Positions 28,160 through 37,160 of a stretch of DNA of 64,000 nt are shown here, in pieces. The stretch covers positions 186,001-250,000 of the forward strand of contig NZ_LPZN01000002.1 in NCBI RefSeq assembly GCF_001646655.1. Direction: 5' to 3'. Position 1 is the stretch's first letter, and every line of letters starts with the position of its first letter. Origin of the DNA: Rhodococcus gordoniae. Its GTDB lineage: Bacteria > Actinomycetota > Actinomycetes > Mycobacteriales > Mycobacteriaceae. The notes under the pieces are model-generated. The model was not told where the DNA came from. It worked only from the letters and a program-made list of their open reading frames with translations, and searched no databases. The position numbers and the translations under genes are program-made.

Positions 28160-28324
28160 ATGGCGATCCGCTCCACATCGCAGATGGGTGCCTCGCACAC
28201 CGCTTCGTCCACTCGCCGTCCTGCCCGGGTCGAGCAGGACGGACCGTCCTTCACCGAGGTCATCCACTCGCAGCTGTTCTCGAACTATCAGGTGCCTCGC
28301 GGTGAGGTGCAGCGCAGCGCCTGA
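28160..28324 (+). CDS. Small hypothetical protein, 54 aa
   Basis: An ORF starting at ATG 28160 with GAGAGGAG at good spacing. The product is Ser/Thr/Arg-rich at the N-terminus (MAIRSTSQMGASHTASSTRR), with a more structured C-terminal half (FTEVIHSQLFSNYQVPRGE). There is no membrane segment, no cysteine and no recognised family. It lies 164 bp after the GH2 gene on the same strand, preceded by a region with its own promoter-like AT-richer patch (GGTATATGTAT). It could be a peptide substrate for the upstream operon or an unrelated small protein. Confidence 0.5.
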   Translation: MAIRSTSQMGASHTASSTRRPARVEQDGPSFTEVIHSQLFSNYQVPRGEVQRSA

Positions 28325-28409
28325 CCCCACACCCCTCCGGCGCGAGATCGTGCCTGCCGGGGTGCCCGCGCGGCGTTCAGGACGCCTCCGCGTGCGGCAC
28401 ACTGTCGGC

Positions 28410-29441
28410 ATGAGTGAAACCACGAGTCAGAGCACCCGCATCGTTCTCGCCTCGCGTCCGGAGGGGGCACCCACCGCCGACAACTTTCGCTTCGAGACGG
28501 TGGATCTGCCCGAGGTCGACGACGGTCAGATCCTCCTGCGCGTCGTCTACCTGTCCCTCGACCCGTACATGCGCGGCCGCATGAGCACCGCGAAGTCGTA
28601 TGCCGCGCACGTCGAACTCGGGGACGTGATGGTCGCCGGAACGGTGGGCCAGGTCGTCGAATCGCGGTACGACGGACTCGAGCCGGGCGACTACGTCCTC
28701 GCAGGTGCCGGCTGGCAGTCGCACGCCGTCCTCGACGGTTCCGCGGTACGCAAACTCGATCCGCGGGCCGCACCGATATCCACTGCCGTGGGTGTGCTCG
28801 GAATGCCCGGTTTCACAGCCTATTCCGGACTTCTGAAGATCGGGCAGCCGAAGGAGGGCGAGACCGTCGTCGTCGCTGCCGCCACCGGGCCGGTGGGATC
28901 TGCCGTGGGGCAGATCGCGAAGCTGAAAGGGGCGCGCGCGGTCGGTATCGCAGGTGGGCAGGAGAAGTGCCGCGCGCTGATCGAGGAGTTCGGTTTCGAC
29001 GCGGCGATCGACCACCGCGACCCGAACTTCGCCGACACGCTGGCCGAGGCGGTTCCCGACGGCATCGACGTCTACTTCGAGAATGTGGGCGGACCGGTGC
29101 AGGAGGCGGTGTGGCCGTTGCTCAACACCTACGCGCGAATTCCGGTGTGCGGTCTGGTCGCGCAGTACAACGGTGCAGATCTGAACCGCAAGGACCGTCT
29201 TCCGGGACTGTTCAACTCGATTCTCACCAAGAGCCTCACGATCCGCGGGTTCATCCAGAGCGAATTCGTCAAGGAGATGTACGGCGATTTCCTGCGTGAG
29301 GTCTCGGCGTGGGTCCGAGACGGGAAGCTCGAGTACCGCGAGGACATCGTCGACGGACTCGAGAACGCCCCGGAGGCGTTCATCGGCATGCTCGAAGGGA
29401 AGAACTTCGGGAAGATGCTCGTGCGGGTCGCGCCGGAGTGA
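28410..29441 (+). CDS. NADP-dependent medium-chain (zinc-free) oxidoreductase
   Basis: A 343-residue MDR-superfamily protein of the leukotriene B4 dehydrogenase/2-alkenal reductase type. The LSLDPYMRGRM motif lies near residue 50 and the nucleotide loop AATGPVGSAVGQIAKLKG near 160. There are no structural or catalytic zinc cysteines. It is expected to reduce the double bond of alpha,beta-unsaturated ketones or aldehydes with NADPH. No clear ribosome site precedes the ATG, so leaderless translation is possible. A terminator follows. Confidence 0.88.
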   Translation: MSETTSQSTRIVLASRPEGAPTADNFRFETVDLPEVDDGQILLRVVYLSLDPYMRGRMSTAKSYAAHVELGDVMVAGTVGQVVESRYDGLEPGDYVLAGAGWQSHAVLDGSAVRKLDPRAAPISTAVGVLGMPGFTAYSGLLKIGQPKEGETVVVAAATGPVGSAVGQIAKLKGARAVGIAGGQEKCRALIEEFGFDAAIDHRDPNFADTLAEAVPDGIDVYFENVGGPVQEAVWPLLNTYARIPVCGLVAQYNGADLNRKDRLPGLFNSILTKSLTIRGFIQSEFVKEMYGDFLREVSAWVRDGKLEYREDIVDGLENAPEAFIGMLEGKNFGKMLVRVAPE

Positions 29442-29451
29442 CGGACACCGT

Positions 29452-29489
29452 ACGGTGCTCGCGACGGAGGATCGCGTCGCGAGCACCGT
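29452..29489. terminator. Terminator between the MDR gene and pcaF
   Basis: ACGGTGCTCGCGAC and its exact complement enclose a 10-base loop. It starts 10 bp after the oxidoreductase stop and precedes the convergent pcaF end at 29533, so it may work in both directions. Confidence 0.8.
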
Positions 29490-29532
29490 GCGGGGAACGT
29501 CGGGCGCTACGGTCGAATACCGTCACTCGCCG

Positions 29533-30744
29533 TCAGGCGATGCGCTCGAATACAGCGGCGAGCCCCTGGCCACCGCCGATGCACATCGTCTCGAGTCCGT
29601 AGCGACCCTCACGGCGGTCGAGTTCGCGCAGCAGTGTGGCGAGGATGCGTCCGCCGGTCGCGCCCACCGGGTGTCCGAGCGAGATGCCGGAGCCGTTGGG
29701 ATTCAGGCGCGGGTCGTCGGCCTCGATGCCCCACGAGCGGGTGACCGCCAAGGCCTGTGCGGCGAACGCCTCGTTGAGTTCGATGACGTCCATGTCGGCG
29801 AGCGTGAGTCCGAGCCGGCCGAGGGCTTTCTCGGTGGCGGGCACCGGGCCGATACCCATGGTGCGCGGCGGCACACCGGCCACCGCCCAGCTCGCGAGGC
29901 GGGCCAGTGGACGCAGACCCAGCGCGGCGGCCTTCTCGGCGGTGGTGACGATCGCGAGAGCGGCACCGTCGTTCTGGCCGCTGGCGTTGCCCGCGGTGAC
30001 GGTCGACTCGGGATCGACCTTGCCGCGGATCGGGCGCAGTTTGGCGAGGGACTCCATCGAGGTGTCGGCGCGGGGGTGTTCGTCGGTGTCGACGACCAGC
30101 GGATCGCCCTTGCGCTGCGGCACCGTGACGGGCACGATCTCCTGCGCGAACACGCCGTTCTTCTGCGCGGCGACGGCGCGCTGGTGCGACTGCACGGCAA
30201 GCGCGTCCTGGTCCTCACGACTGATGGAGAACTCGGCGCGCAGGTGCTCGGCGGTCTCGATCATGCCGCCGGGCACCGGGAAGTCGCGGCCACCGGCGGT
30301 GACGCGAGCGCGGGCGAGGCGATCGGACAGTGCGACGGCTTCGCCCTTGACGCCCCAGCGCATGCCGGTCGCGTAGAACTCGGCCTGGCTCATGGACTCG
30401 GCGCCGCCGGCGAGGATCAGGTCGCTGCCGCCGGTGTGGACCTGCATGACGGCCTGCAGGACCGCCTGCAGACCCGAGCCGCAGCGGCGGTCGACCTGCA
30501 GGCCCGGAACGTCCACGCCGAGACCGGCGTTGAGGGCGGCGACGCGGCCGAGGGCCGGGGCTTCACCGTTCGGGGAGGCCTGGCCGAGGAGGACGTCGTC
30601 GATGTCGGAGCCGGTGATGCCGGTGCGGGTGACGAGTTCGCGGATGAGGGTGGCTGCAAGATCCTCGGGGGCGATGTCCTTCAGAACACCACCGAACCGG
30701 CCCACCGGGGTGCGCAGGGGTTCGCAGATCACTACGTCGGTCAT
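29533..30744 (-). CDS. pcaF: 3-oxoadipyl-CoA thiolase
   Basis: A 403-residue thiolase giving succinyl-CoA and acetyl-CoA in the last step of the 3-oxoadipate pathway. The acyl-accepting cysteine is Cys88 (DRRCGSGLQ). NEAFAAQ, GHPVGATGGR and the C-terminal CIGGGQG supply the other catalytic residues. GAGGT lies just before the ATG. It is the last gene of pcaBLRF, 22 bp after pcaR. The context makes 3-oxoadipyl-CoA the natural substrate rather than acetoacetyl-CoA. Confidence 0.92.
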   Translation of the reverse strand: MTDVVICEPLRTPVGRFGGVLKDIAPEDLAATLIRELVTRTGITGSDIDDVLLGQASPNGEAPALGRVAALNAGLGVDVPGLQVDRRCGSGLQAVLQAVMQVHTGGSDLILAGGAESMSQAEFYATGMRWGVKGEAVALSDRLARARVTAGGRDFPVPGGMIETAEHLRAEFSISREDQDALAVQSHQRAVAAQKNGVFAQEIVPVTVPQRKGDPLVVDTDEHPRADTSMESLAKLRPIRGKVDPESTVTAGNASGQNDGAALAIVTTAEKAAALGLRPLARLASWAVAGVPPRTMGIGPVPATEKALGRLGLTLADMDVIELNEAFAAQALAVTRSWGIEADDPRLNPNGSGISLGHPVGATGGRILATLLRELDRREGRYGLETMCIGGGQGLAAVFERIA

Positions 30745-30766
30745 GATGTACCTCGATCGGGGTTGT

Positions 30767-31588
30767 TCACTGGTGGGTCTGGGTGCGGGCGAGATCCGTG
30801 GAGATCGCCTCGGCGGTGGCGAGCAGCGCCGGGACGAGTTCGCCGTGCACGATCTCCATCCGGTAGCGGGCGGCGTGGGTCGACAGGTTCACCGACGCCA
30901 CAACGGTTCCCGACGCGTCGCGGATCGGTGCGGCAAGTGATCGCAGGCCTTCTTCGAGTTCCTGGTCGACCACGCAGTATCCGTTGCGACGTACCGTGGC
31001 GATCTCGGCGCGCAGCTCCTCGGCGGTGGTGACGGTGTTGCCGGTGATGGGTGCGAGATCGGCGCGGGCGAGATAGGCCTCGAACTCGTCGTCGGTCAGG
31101 CCGGCGAGCAGCACTCGTCCCATGGAGGTCGCGTAGGCGGGGAAGCGGGTGCCGAGCGTGATGGTGACGGTCATGATGCGGCTGACAGGGACTCGCGCGA
31201 CGTAGACGACGTCGTCTCCGTCGAGCACCGACACCGAGGTCGATTCCTTGACCTTCTCGGCGAGCGATTCGAGATGCGGCCGCGCAACCTCCGGAAGCGT
31301 CAGCGCGGACAGATAGCTGTATCCGAGTTCGAGCACCCGTGGGGTGAGCCAGAACTGGGAACCGTCGGTGTGGACGTAGCCGAGTTCGATGAGCGTCAAC
31401 AGGAATCGGCGGGCGGTGGCGCGGGTGAGGCCGGTCGCGCGGGCGACGTCCGAGAGCGACTGCCGCTGGGTATGCGCACCGAAGGCTTTGATGACCGACA
31501 GGCCACGGGCCAGCGACTGCACGTAATCGGTTGACGCTCCCGGGTTCTCGCGAGCGACCTCGGGAGTGGTGACGTCGGGAGTGCTCAC
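30767..31588 (-). CDS. pcaR: IclR-family regulator of the 3-oxoadipate pathway
   Basis: A 273-residue IclR protein. Winged helix (ARGLSVIKAFGAHTQRQSLSDVARATGLTRATARRFL, read in pieces) and effector domain (FPAYATSMGRVLLAG, LEEGLRSLAAPI) are complete. GTG start at 31588 with GTGA overlap on the pcaL stop, so it lies inside the operon it is expected to control. Candidate operator repeats lie between pcaB and pcaI. It is close in sequence to CatR at 8527. Confidence 0.88.
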   Translation of the reverse strand: MSTPDVTTPEVARENPGASTDYVQSLARGLSVIKAFGAHTQRQSLSDVARATGLTRATARRFLLTLIELGYVHTDGSQFWLTPRVLELGYSYLSALTLPEVARPHLESLAEKVKESTSVSVLDGDDVVYVARVPVSRIMTVTITLGTRFPAYATSMGRVLLAGLTDDEFEAYLARADLAPITGNTVTTAEELRAEIATVRRNGYCVVDQELEEGLRSLAAPIRDASGTVVASVNLSTHAARYRMEIVHGELVPALLATAEAISTDLARTQTHQ

Positions 31589-32754
31589 GACCCCGTGCCT
31601 CCCTCGGTGTCGGCGAGTGCCTGCTTGCCGAGCGCGAACGCGCGGTTGCTGTTGGGGACTCCCGCGTAGACCGCGGTGTGCAGGAACACCTCGACGAGGT
31701 CGTCGGGATCGATCCCCGCGCGGAGGGCGGCGCGGATGTGCATGTCGAGTTCGTGCTCGTTGCCGACCGCGGTGAGGATCGCGAGGGTGAGCAGGCGGCG
31801 GGTGCGGTGGTCGAGGCCCGGACGTGCCCAGATGTCGCCCCATGCCGTGCGGGTGATGAAATCCTGGAAGGGCCGGGTGAATTCGGTGGTCGACTCGATG
31901 GACCGGTCGACGTGGGCGTCACCGAGGACGGAACGGCGCACCCGCAGTCCCTCCTCGAACACCGCGGTGCGGTGCGCGGCGGATGGAGTGGCGCACGAGA
32001 TGTGTTCGCGGATGAGCTTTGTGATCCGTCCCGCCTGCTCCACGTTGGCGAGGTGCGCGCCGGGGGAGACGACGTGGAAGGCGGAGTCGGCGATTCCGTC
32101 GGCCAGCTGTTGCATCGTCGACGGCGGGGTGGCGGGATCCTGCTCGCCGGCGATCACCAGGGTGGGCGCGACGATCCGCGCGAGGTCGGGACGGCCGTCC
32201 CAGGTCGCCAGCGCCTCGCAGCATGCGGCGTAGCCCTCGTCGGTGGTGCCCTTCACCATCTCGACGTGGCGGGTGACCAGATCCGGATCGTGCTCGGCCA
32301 GTTCGGGAGTGAACCATCGCGAGACGATGGAGTCGGCGATCGAGGCAAGGCCGTCGTTGCGGACGGACGCGGCCCGGTCGTACCAGGGCTGGGCGGGCTG
32401 GAAGGCCGGCGAGGTGCACAGCAGCGTCAGTGTGCGCACGCGTTCGGGGTGATGCGCGGCGAGCCACTGTCCGACGGCACCGCCGAGCGACAGGCCGACG
32501 TAGTGCACGGCGTCGAGTCCGAGCGAGTCGAGCAGGGCGACGACGTCGCCGGCGAGCTCCTCGATCGTGTAGGGGCCGGACGGCGCGGGGGAGGGGCCGT
32601 GTCCGCGATGGTCGGCCGCGACGACGTTCCAGTCGGGCGACAGGGAGTGGATCTGCGGTGCCCACATCGACAGGTCCGAACCCAGCGAACCGAGGAACAG
32701 GACGGTCGGCTTCGTGGGGTCGCCGTACTGTTCGTAGTTGAGCATGACGGTCAT
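31585..32754 (-). CDS. pcaL: Fused 3-oxoadipate enol-lactonase / 4-carboxymuconolactone decarboxylase
   Basis: A 389-residue fusion typical of actinobacteria. Residues 1 to about 255 form an alpha/beta hydrolase with nucleophile Ser89 (GLSLGG), the acid in AGEQDPATPP and His in GAHLANVEQ. Residues from about 262 form a carboxymuconolactone decarboxylase domain (RRSVLGDAHVDRS...LHTAVYAGVPN). It accepts the CatC product in its lactonase half and the PcaB product in both halves. The ATG overlaps the pcaB stop (ATGA). Confidence 0.92.
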   Translation of the reverse strand: MTVMLNYEQYGDPTKPTVLFLGSLGSDLSMWAPQIHSLSPDWNVVAADHRGHGPSPAPSGPYTIEELAGDVVALLDSLGLDAVHYVGLSLGGAVGQWLAAHHPERVRTLTLLCTSPAFQPAQPWYDRAASVRNDGLASIADSIVSRWFTPELAEHDPDLVTRHVEMVKGTTDEGYAACCEALATWDGRPDLARIVAPTLVIAGEQDPATPPSTMQQLADGIADSAFHVVSPGAHLANVEQAGRITKLIREHISCATPSAAHRTAVFEEGLRVRRSVLGDAHVDRSIESTTEFTRPFQDFITRTAWGDIWARPGLDHRTRRLLTLAILTAVGNEHELDMHIRAALRAGIDPDDLVEVFLHTAVYAGVPNSNRAFALGKQALADTEGGTGS

Positions 32755-34100
32755 CGGGTACCTCCTGTGGTTCGGTTCGTGGTGTCGTGGCGGGTGAGAA
32801 CGCGATCGACGATGTCGGCGGCATGACCGAGATAGCGTGTGGGGTCGAGAAGTTCGCGCACGTTCTGCGGATCGAGATGTGTTGTGACGACGGGGTCCTC
32901 GTCGAGCCGCCTGCCGGCGACCGCCGCATCGGTGACGATCGAGCGTGCGTCGTCGGTGTGTTCGGCGAGTGCGGCAGTGACCTTCTCGGCGAGGATCGCT
33001 CCGCCGGTGAGCGCGAGATTGCGGTCGAGCGCGTCGGTGTGGACGTGCAGCCCGTTCAGGCTCACCGAGAGTTGGTGCGCGGCACCGCCGGTGAGGCGCA
33101 GGATGTCGCCGAGCGTCTCCCATTCGGCGTGCCAGGCGCCGGCGGCGCGCTGGAACTCGTGGTCGGTCGACGACAGGATCGTCGAGACGAGACCGGGTAC
33201 GCGCCGGGCGGCGGCACGCGCGGTGACGGCCGCGACGGGATTGCGCTTGTGCGGCATGGCCGACGACCCGCCGGGCGCATCCTCGCTCACCTCGCCGAAC
33301 TCGGTGCTCGCCATGAGCACGACATCGGTGGCGGGCTTCGCGACCGTACCCGCGGCGACGCCGAGTGCGCCCGCAAGGGTGGTGATCGGAGTACGTGCGG
33401 TGTGCCACGGGGCGACGGGACGTGCGAGTCCGAGCAGGTCGGCGACGGTGTCGGCGAACGCGAAGCCGTCGGGATGGACGGCGGCGAGCGTGCCTGCGGC
33501 CCCGCCGTACTGCGCGGGCAGGACGGACAGGGCGCGGCCGAGTTCGGTGACGGCGTCGTCCAGGGACAGGAGCCAGCCGGCCGCGAGAGCACCGAAGGTG
33601 GTGGGCAGCGCCTGCTGGCCGAGGGTGCGCGCGACCATCGGCGTCTCACGGTGCGTGGCGGCCAGACGGGCTGCGCCGTCGGCCGCGGAGCGCAGATTCG
33701 CCACGACGATGGCGCCCGCGCGGTGGGCGAGCAGCATCAGCGCGGTGTCGAGGACGTCCTGGCTGGTCGCGCCGACGTGCACGGCCCGCGCGGGAGCATC
33801 GGCTCGCTCCCGCAGCAACGAAACCAGGGGGATGACGGCATTGCCGCCCGCCGCGGATCGTCGTCCGAGGTCGGCGGGATCGAGATCACCGGCGAGCGAC
33901 GCGGCCGCTGTCGCGACGGCGTCGGCGTCGGCGTCCTCGATGCGGCCGAGTGCAGCTGCCGCACGGGTCAGCGCGACCTCCACGTCGAGTAGGGCGCCGA
34001 TCCACGCGCGGTCCGACAGGGCGGCACCGAGTTCGTCCGCGCCGAAGACGGGGTCGAACAGCGGGCCCCGGTAGCCGGCGCCGGGGGATGAGGAAGACAC
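32751..34100 (-). CDS. pcaB: 3-carboxy-cis,cis-muconate cycloisomerase
   Basis: A 449-residue fumarase/aspartase-superfamily enzyme. The signature loop is APGGSSAMPHKRNPV near residue 270, and the N-terminal PLFDPVFGADELGAALSDRAWIGALLDVE is typical. It cyclises 3-carboxymuconate from protocatechuate. It is the first gene of pcaBLRF. In R. jostii RHA1, as I recall, pcaHG precede pcaB, but here the next gene upstream is divergent pcaI. So the substrate must come from a dioxygenase encoded elsewhere. Confidence 0.9.
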   Translation of the reverse strand: MSSSSPGAGYRGPLFDPVFGADELGAALSDRAWIGALLDVEVALTRAAAALGRIEDADADAVATAAASLAGDLDPADLGRRSAAGGNAVIPLVSLLRERADAPARAVHVGATSQDVLDTALMLLAHRAGAIVVANLRSAADGAARLAATHRETPMVARTLGQQALPTTFGALAAGWLLSLDDAVTELGRALSVLPAQYGGAAGTLAAVHPDGFAFADTVADLLGLARPVAPWHTARTPITTLAGALGVAAGTVAKPATDVVLMASTEFGEVSEDAPGGSSAMPHKRNPVAAVTARAAARRVPGLVSTILSSTDHEFQRAAGAWHAEWETLGDILRLTGGAAHQLSVSLNGLHVHTDALDRNLALTGGAILAEKVTAALAEHTDDARSIVTDAAVAGRRLDEDPVVTTHLDPQNVRELLDPTRYLGHAADIVDRVLTRHDTTNRTTGGTR

Positions 34101-34118
34101 GGACCTCCGATCCGAAAT

Positions 34119-34215
34119 GTTCGCGATGTGGACGGATGGACGCTATGCGAACAGGTTAGTGCCGCCGTTGTGCACCCGCAACGATCCTACGCGTATGTGT
34201 TCGCATTGCGGACGG
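34119..34215. promoter_or_regulatory. Candidate PcaR operators in the pcaB-pcaI gap
   Basis: GTTCGCGATGTGGACGG (34119-34135) and GTTCGCATTGCGGACGG (34199-34215) match at 14 of 17 positions and start exactly 80 bp apart. One lies beside each divergent gene. A third, inverted TGTTCGC half-site lies at about 34147-34153. The arrangement suits an IclR-type regulator acting on both pcaB and pcaI. Confidence 0.55.
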
Positions 34216-34254
34216 TAGTTCACATGACGTACACATGAGGGTATCGTGGCACAC

Positions 34255-35001
34255 ATGGACAAAGTCGTTGCCTCCGCCGCCGAGGCCGTAGCCGACATCC
34301 CCGACGGCGTCACGATCGCTGTCGGAGGGTTCGGCCTGGTCGGCATCCCCGAGATACTCATCGATGCAGTGCTCGAACAGGGCGCCACCGACCTCGAGAC
34401 CGTCAGCAACAACTGCGGTACCGACGGCTTCGGGCTCGGTCTGCTGCTCGAGAAGGGGCGCATCCGCCGCACCATCTCGTCGTACGTCGGCTCCAACAAG
34501 GAGTTCGCGCGCCAGTACCTCGCCGGCGAACTCGAAGTCGAGCTCACCCCGCAGGGCACGCTCGCCGAACGCCTGCGCGCCGGTGGCGCGGGCATCCCCG
34601 CCTTCTTCACGCCCGCCGGGGTCGGCACGGCCGTCGAGGAAGGCGGACTGCCGCTGCGCTACGACGGGCACGGCGGTATCGCCCTCGCGTCGAAGCCGAA
34701 GGAGACCCGCGAGTTCGACGGCGAGACCTACGTGCTCGAACGCGGCATCGTCGCCGACTACGCGCTCGTGCACGCCTGGAAGGGCGACCGCCACGGCAAC
34801 CTCGTCTACCGCGCGAGCGCCCGCAACTTCAACCCGCCGGCCGCCGCCTCGGGCCGCATCACGATCGCGCAGGTCGAGCACCTCGTCGAACCCGGCGAAC
34901 TCGACCCCAACGAAATCCACACGCCCGGCATCCACGTGCAGCGTGTCGTACACGTCGGCCCCGTCGAGGTCGGCATCGAGAACCGGACGGTGCGCTCATG
35001 A
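34255..35001 (+). CDS. pcaI: 3-oxoadipate CoA-transferase, alpha subunit
   Basis: About 248 residues of the class I CoA-transferase alpha chain. The [15 protein letters not shown] glycine-rich loop, SNNCG and the closing [21 protein letters not shown] are typical. With PcaJ it activates 3-oxoadipate using succinyl-CoA. I chose ATG 34255. An in-frame GTG at 34246 has GAGGG four bases upstream and would add three residues. Divergent from pcaB, with shared operator repeats between. Confidence 0.92.
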   Translation: MDKVVASAAEAVADIPDGVTIAVGGFGLVGIPEILIDAVLEQGATDLETVSNNCGTDGFGLGLLLEKGRIRRTISSYVGSNKEFARQYLAGELEVELTPQGTLAERLRAGGAGIPAFFTPAGVGTAVEEGGLPLRYDGHGGIALASKPKETREFDGETYVLERGIVADYALVHAWKGDRHGNLVYRASARNFNPPAAASGRITIAQVEHLVEPGELDPNEIHTPGIHVQRVVHVGPVEVGIENRTVRS

Positions 35002-35645
35002 CACAGGCAACGAAGAAGGGGCTGACCCGCGAGGAGATGGCGGCACGCGTCGCCGAGGAACTCGAGGACGGCCAGTACGTCAACCTCGGAATCGGCATGC
35101 CCACCCTGGTGCCGAACTACCTCGAGCCCGGCGTCGAGGTCATCCTGCACTCGGAGAACGGTGTACTCGGCGTCGGCCCGTACCCGACCGAGGACGAACT
35201 CGATCCCGAGCTCATCAATGCCGGTAAAGAGACGATCACCGCGATCCCCGGTGCGTCGTACTTCGACTCGGCACAGTCGTTCGGCATGATCCGTGGCGGC
35301 CGGATCGACGTCGCGGTCCTGGGCGCGATGCAGGTCTCCGCCAAGGGCGACATCGCCAACTGGATGGTGCCCGGCGCGATGGTCAAGGGCATGGGCGGCG
35401 CGATGGACCTCGTCCACGGCGCCGAGCGCGTCATCGTGATGATGGATCACGTCACCAAGAAGGGCGACCCGAAGATCCTCGAGGAGTGCGTTCTGCCGCT
35501 CACCGGTCGTGGGTGCGTGCAGCGCATCATCACCGACCTCGCGGTCATCGACGTCACCGAGGAGGGACTGAAGCTCGTCGAGACGGCGCCCGGTGTGAGC
35601 ACCGACGACGTCGTCGCTGCGACCGCGGCGAAGCTCATCGTCTGA
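34998..35645 (+). CDS. pcaJ: 3-oxoadipate CoA-transferase, beta subunit
   Basis: A 215-residue beta chain. The catalytic glutamate that carries CoA is Glu53 in [23 protein letters not shown] and the [14 protein letters not shown] segment are family marks. The ATG overlaps the pcaI stop by four bases, fitting a 1:1 subunit ratio. A hairpin follows the stop codon. Confidence 0.94.
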   Translation: MTQATKKGLTREEMAARVAEELEDGQYVNLGIGMPTLVPNYLEPGVEVILHSENGVLGVGPYPTEDELDPELINAGKETITAIPGASYFDSAQSFGMIRGGRIDVAVLGAMQVSAKGDIANWMVPGAMVKGMGGAMDLVHGAERVIVMMDHVTKKGDPKILEECVLPLTGRGCVQRIITDLAVIDVTEEGLKLVETAPGVSTDDVVAATAAKLIV

Positions 35646-35675
35646 TCGGACATCGTCCGACCGGACAACGACGGC

Positions 35676-35710
35676 GGGGCCGGGCGCGAGGAGATCGTGC
35701 GACCGGCCCC
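35676..35710. terminator. Terminator after pcaIJ
   Basis: GGGGCCGG (35676-35683) pairs with CCGGCCCC (35703-35710), with partly pairing GCGCGA/TCGTGC bases inside the loop. It lies between convergent genes ending at 35645 and 35721. Confidence 0.6.
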
Positions 35711-35720
35711 GTCTCGCTTC

Positions 35721-36851
35721 TCAGTCGTAGTCGTCACTGTCGGCCGTGAGGTCGGGGCTGTCCGGGTCCGGCTCCTCCCCGCCCACCTCCGGGATCAATT
35801 CGTAGCGGTGCCCGAAGGACTCGACGAGCGCCTGCAGGATCGCGACCACCGGCACGGACACCAGAGCGCCCACCGGGCCGAACAGGGTGGCACCGACGAT
35901 CACCGAACCGAATGCCACCGCCGGGTGGATCGATACGGTGCGGGCCGTGATGCGTGGGTGCAGCACGTAGTTCTCGACCTGCTGGTAGATCGTGCCGAAG
36001 GCGATCACCCACACGCCGTCGAGCGGTTGCTGCACCGCGGCGATGAGCGCGGGGAGACCGATTGCGAGATAGGTACCGATGGTCGGGATGAACTGCGAGA
36101 CCACCCCGGTCCAGATCGCGAGCGGAAGCCAGTACGGAACGCCGATGATCAGGAAGAAGATTCCCGTGAAGATCGACGAGGCGGCGGCGAGGATCAGCCG
36201 GGAGACGACGTAACCGCCGGCCTTCTCCACCGAGGTCTCCCACACGTTCGCGATCAACTGCTGTTGCCGGGCGGGGAACCAGCTCGCGATCGTCCGCCGC
36301 ATCTGCGGCCCCTCCGCAGACATGTAGAAGACGAACAACAGCAGCGTCAGGATCTGGAACAGGGCACCGACCAGGGTGCTGAGGACGCCGAGCACACCGG
36401 GCGTGAACCGTTGCGCCAGATCACGGAGCGTGTCGGGCGTGATCTTGAGCAGCTCGTCCCCGGTCTTGAAATTCGTGTCGAAAGTGCGGTTCGCCCAATC
36501 GGTGAGGCGTGTGAGCGCATCCGGAAGTGTGGTGAGCAACTGGGCGATCTGGTCGAACAGGAGCGTGCCGAACACCGCGAAGAACCCGATGGTGAGTGCG
36601 ATCAGGGAGAACAACACCAGGCCGGTGCCGGCACCGCGACGCATCCCGAACCGTTCGAGCCGATCGACGATCGGTTCGATGGTGATGCTGAACAACCATG
36701 CCAGGAACAACAGGCCGAGGAAGCCTTTCAGATTGTGGAACAGCCAGCCCGACATCTGATAGAAGGCGACGGCCAGCAGCACACCGACGATCGTGGGCCG
36801 GAGCCAACGGGGAGTCCGTGGTCGATCGGCGACGGTCGCGCGCTTGGCCAT
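35721..36851 (-). CDS. AI-2E family transporter (PerM-type membrane protein)
   Basis: A 376-residue integral membrane protein with about eight hydrophobic segments. These begin at residues 20-60 (TIVGVLLAVAFYQMSG, FLGLLFLAWLF), continue after a soluble stretch at about 120-190, and resume with LTLLLFVFYMS and later segments. Family motifs include PTIGTYLAIGLPALIAAVQQP and GATLFGPVGALVSVPVVAIL. The Asp/Glu-rich tail is cytoplasmic. GGGAGGG precedes the ATG. The open frame extends upstream through the tRNA, but that part is non-coding. Known members export small molecules or sodium; no specific substrate can be given. Confidence 0.88.
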   Translation of the reverse strand: MAKRATVADRPRTPRWLRPTIVGVLLAVAFYQMSGWLFHNLKGFLGLLFLAWLFSITIEPIVDRLERFGMRRGAGTGLVLFSLIALTIGFFAVFGTLLFDQIAQLLTTLPDALTRLTDWANRTFDTNFKTGDELLKITPDTLRDLAQRFTPGVLGVLSTLVGALFQILTLLLFVFYMSAEGPQMRRTIASWFPARQQQLIANVWETSVEKAGGYVVSRLILAAASSIFTGIFFLIIGVPYWLPLAIWTGVVSQFIPTIGTYLAIGLPALIAAVQQPLDGVWVIAFGTIYQQVENYVLHPRITARTVSIHPAVAFGSVIVGATLFGPVGALVSVPVVAILQALVESFGHRYELIPEVGGEEPDPDSPDLTADSDDYD

Positions 36852-36948
36852 CCCACCCTCCCGCTCTGCAGAGACTCTGCCGCGAAATCTACTCGGTGAG
36901 CGCGGCCGGGGGGAGCCGTACCGAGACCGAGGAGCATCCACAAAAGAA

Positions 36949-36978
36949 CCGGCCCGGACTCGTGTGAGTCCGGGCCGG
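36949..36978 (-). terminator. Terminator of the initiator tRNA gene
   Basis: Perfect 13-bp stem CCGGCCCGGACTC / GAGTCCGGGCCGG with loop GTGT. On the minus strand it is followed by TTCTTTTG, a T-rich tail. It begins four bases after the tRNA 3' end. Confidence 0.9.
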
Positions 36979-36982
36979 TCGG

Positions 36983-37059
36983 TGGTAGCGGGGACAGGAT
37001 TCGAACCTGCGACCTCTGGGTTATGAGCCCAGCGAGCTACCGAGCTGCTCCACCCCGCG
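36983..37059 (-). tRNA. tRNA-fMet (anticodon CAT), initiator
   Basis: A 77-nt cloverleaf with an encoded CCA. The anticodon loop reads CTCATAA, flanked by the three consecutive G-C pairs (GGG/CCC) that mark initiator tRNAs. The first acceptor position is unpaired (C1 opposite U72), also an initiator trait. The T-loop is GGTTCGAATCC. It resembles the mycobacterial initiator tRNA as I recall it. Confidence 0.95.
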
Positions 37060-37160
37060 TTGCATGTCCAACCATACACGACTTCCGAGGGCGCGTTGAC
37101 CACCCCTCGTCCGTAGAACGTCCCCGTGCTTGCCGATCTCGATCAGCGGGACCTGCAGAG

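Noticed and set aside
36852..37103. N-terminal extension of the AI-2E-type protein
   Set aside because: The frame runs through the initiator tRNA and its terminator. The ATG at 36851 has a strong ribosome site and the expected N-terminus.
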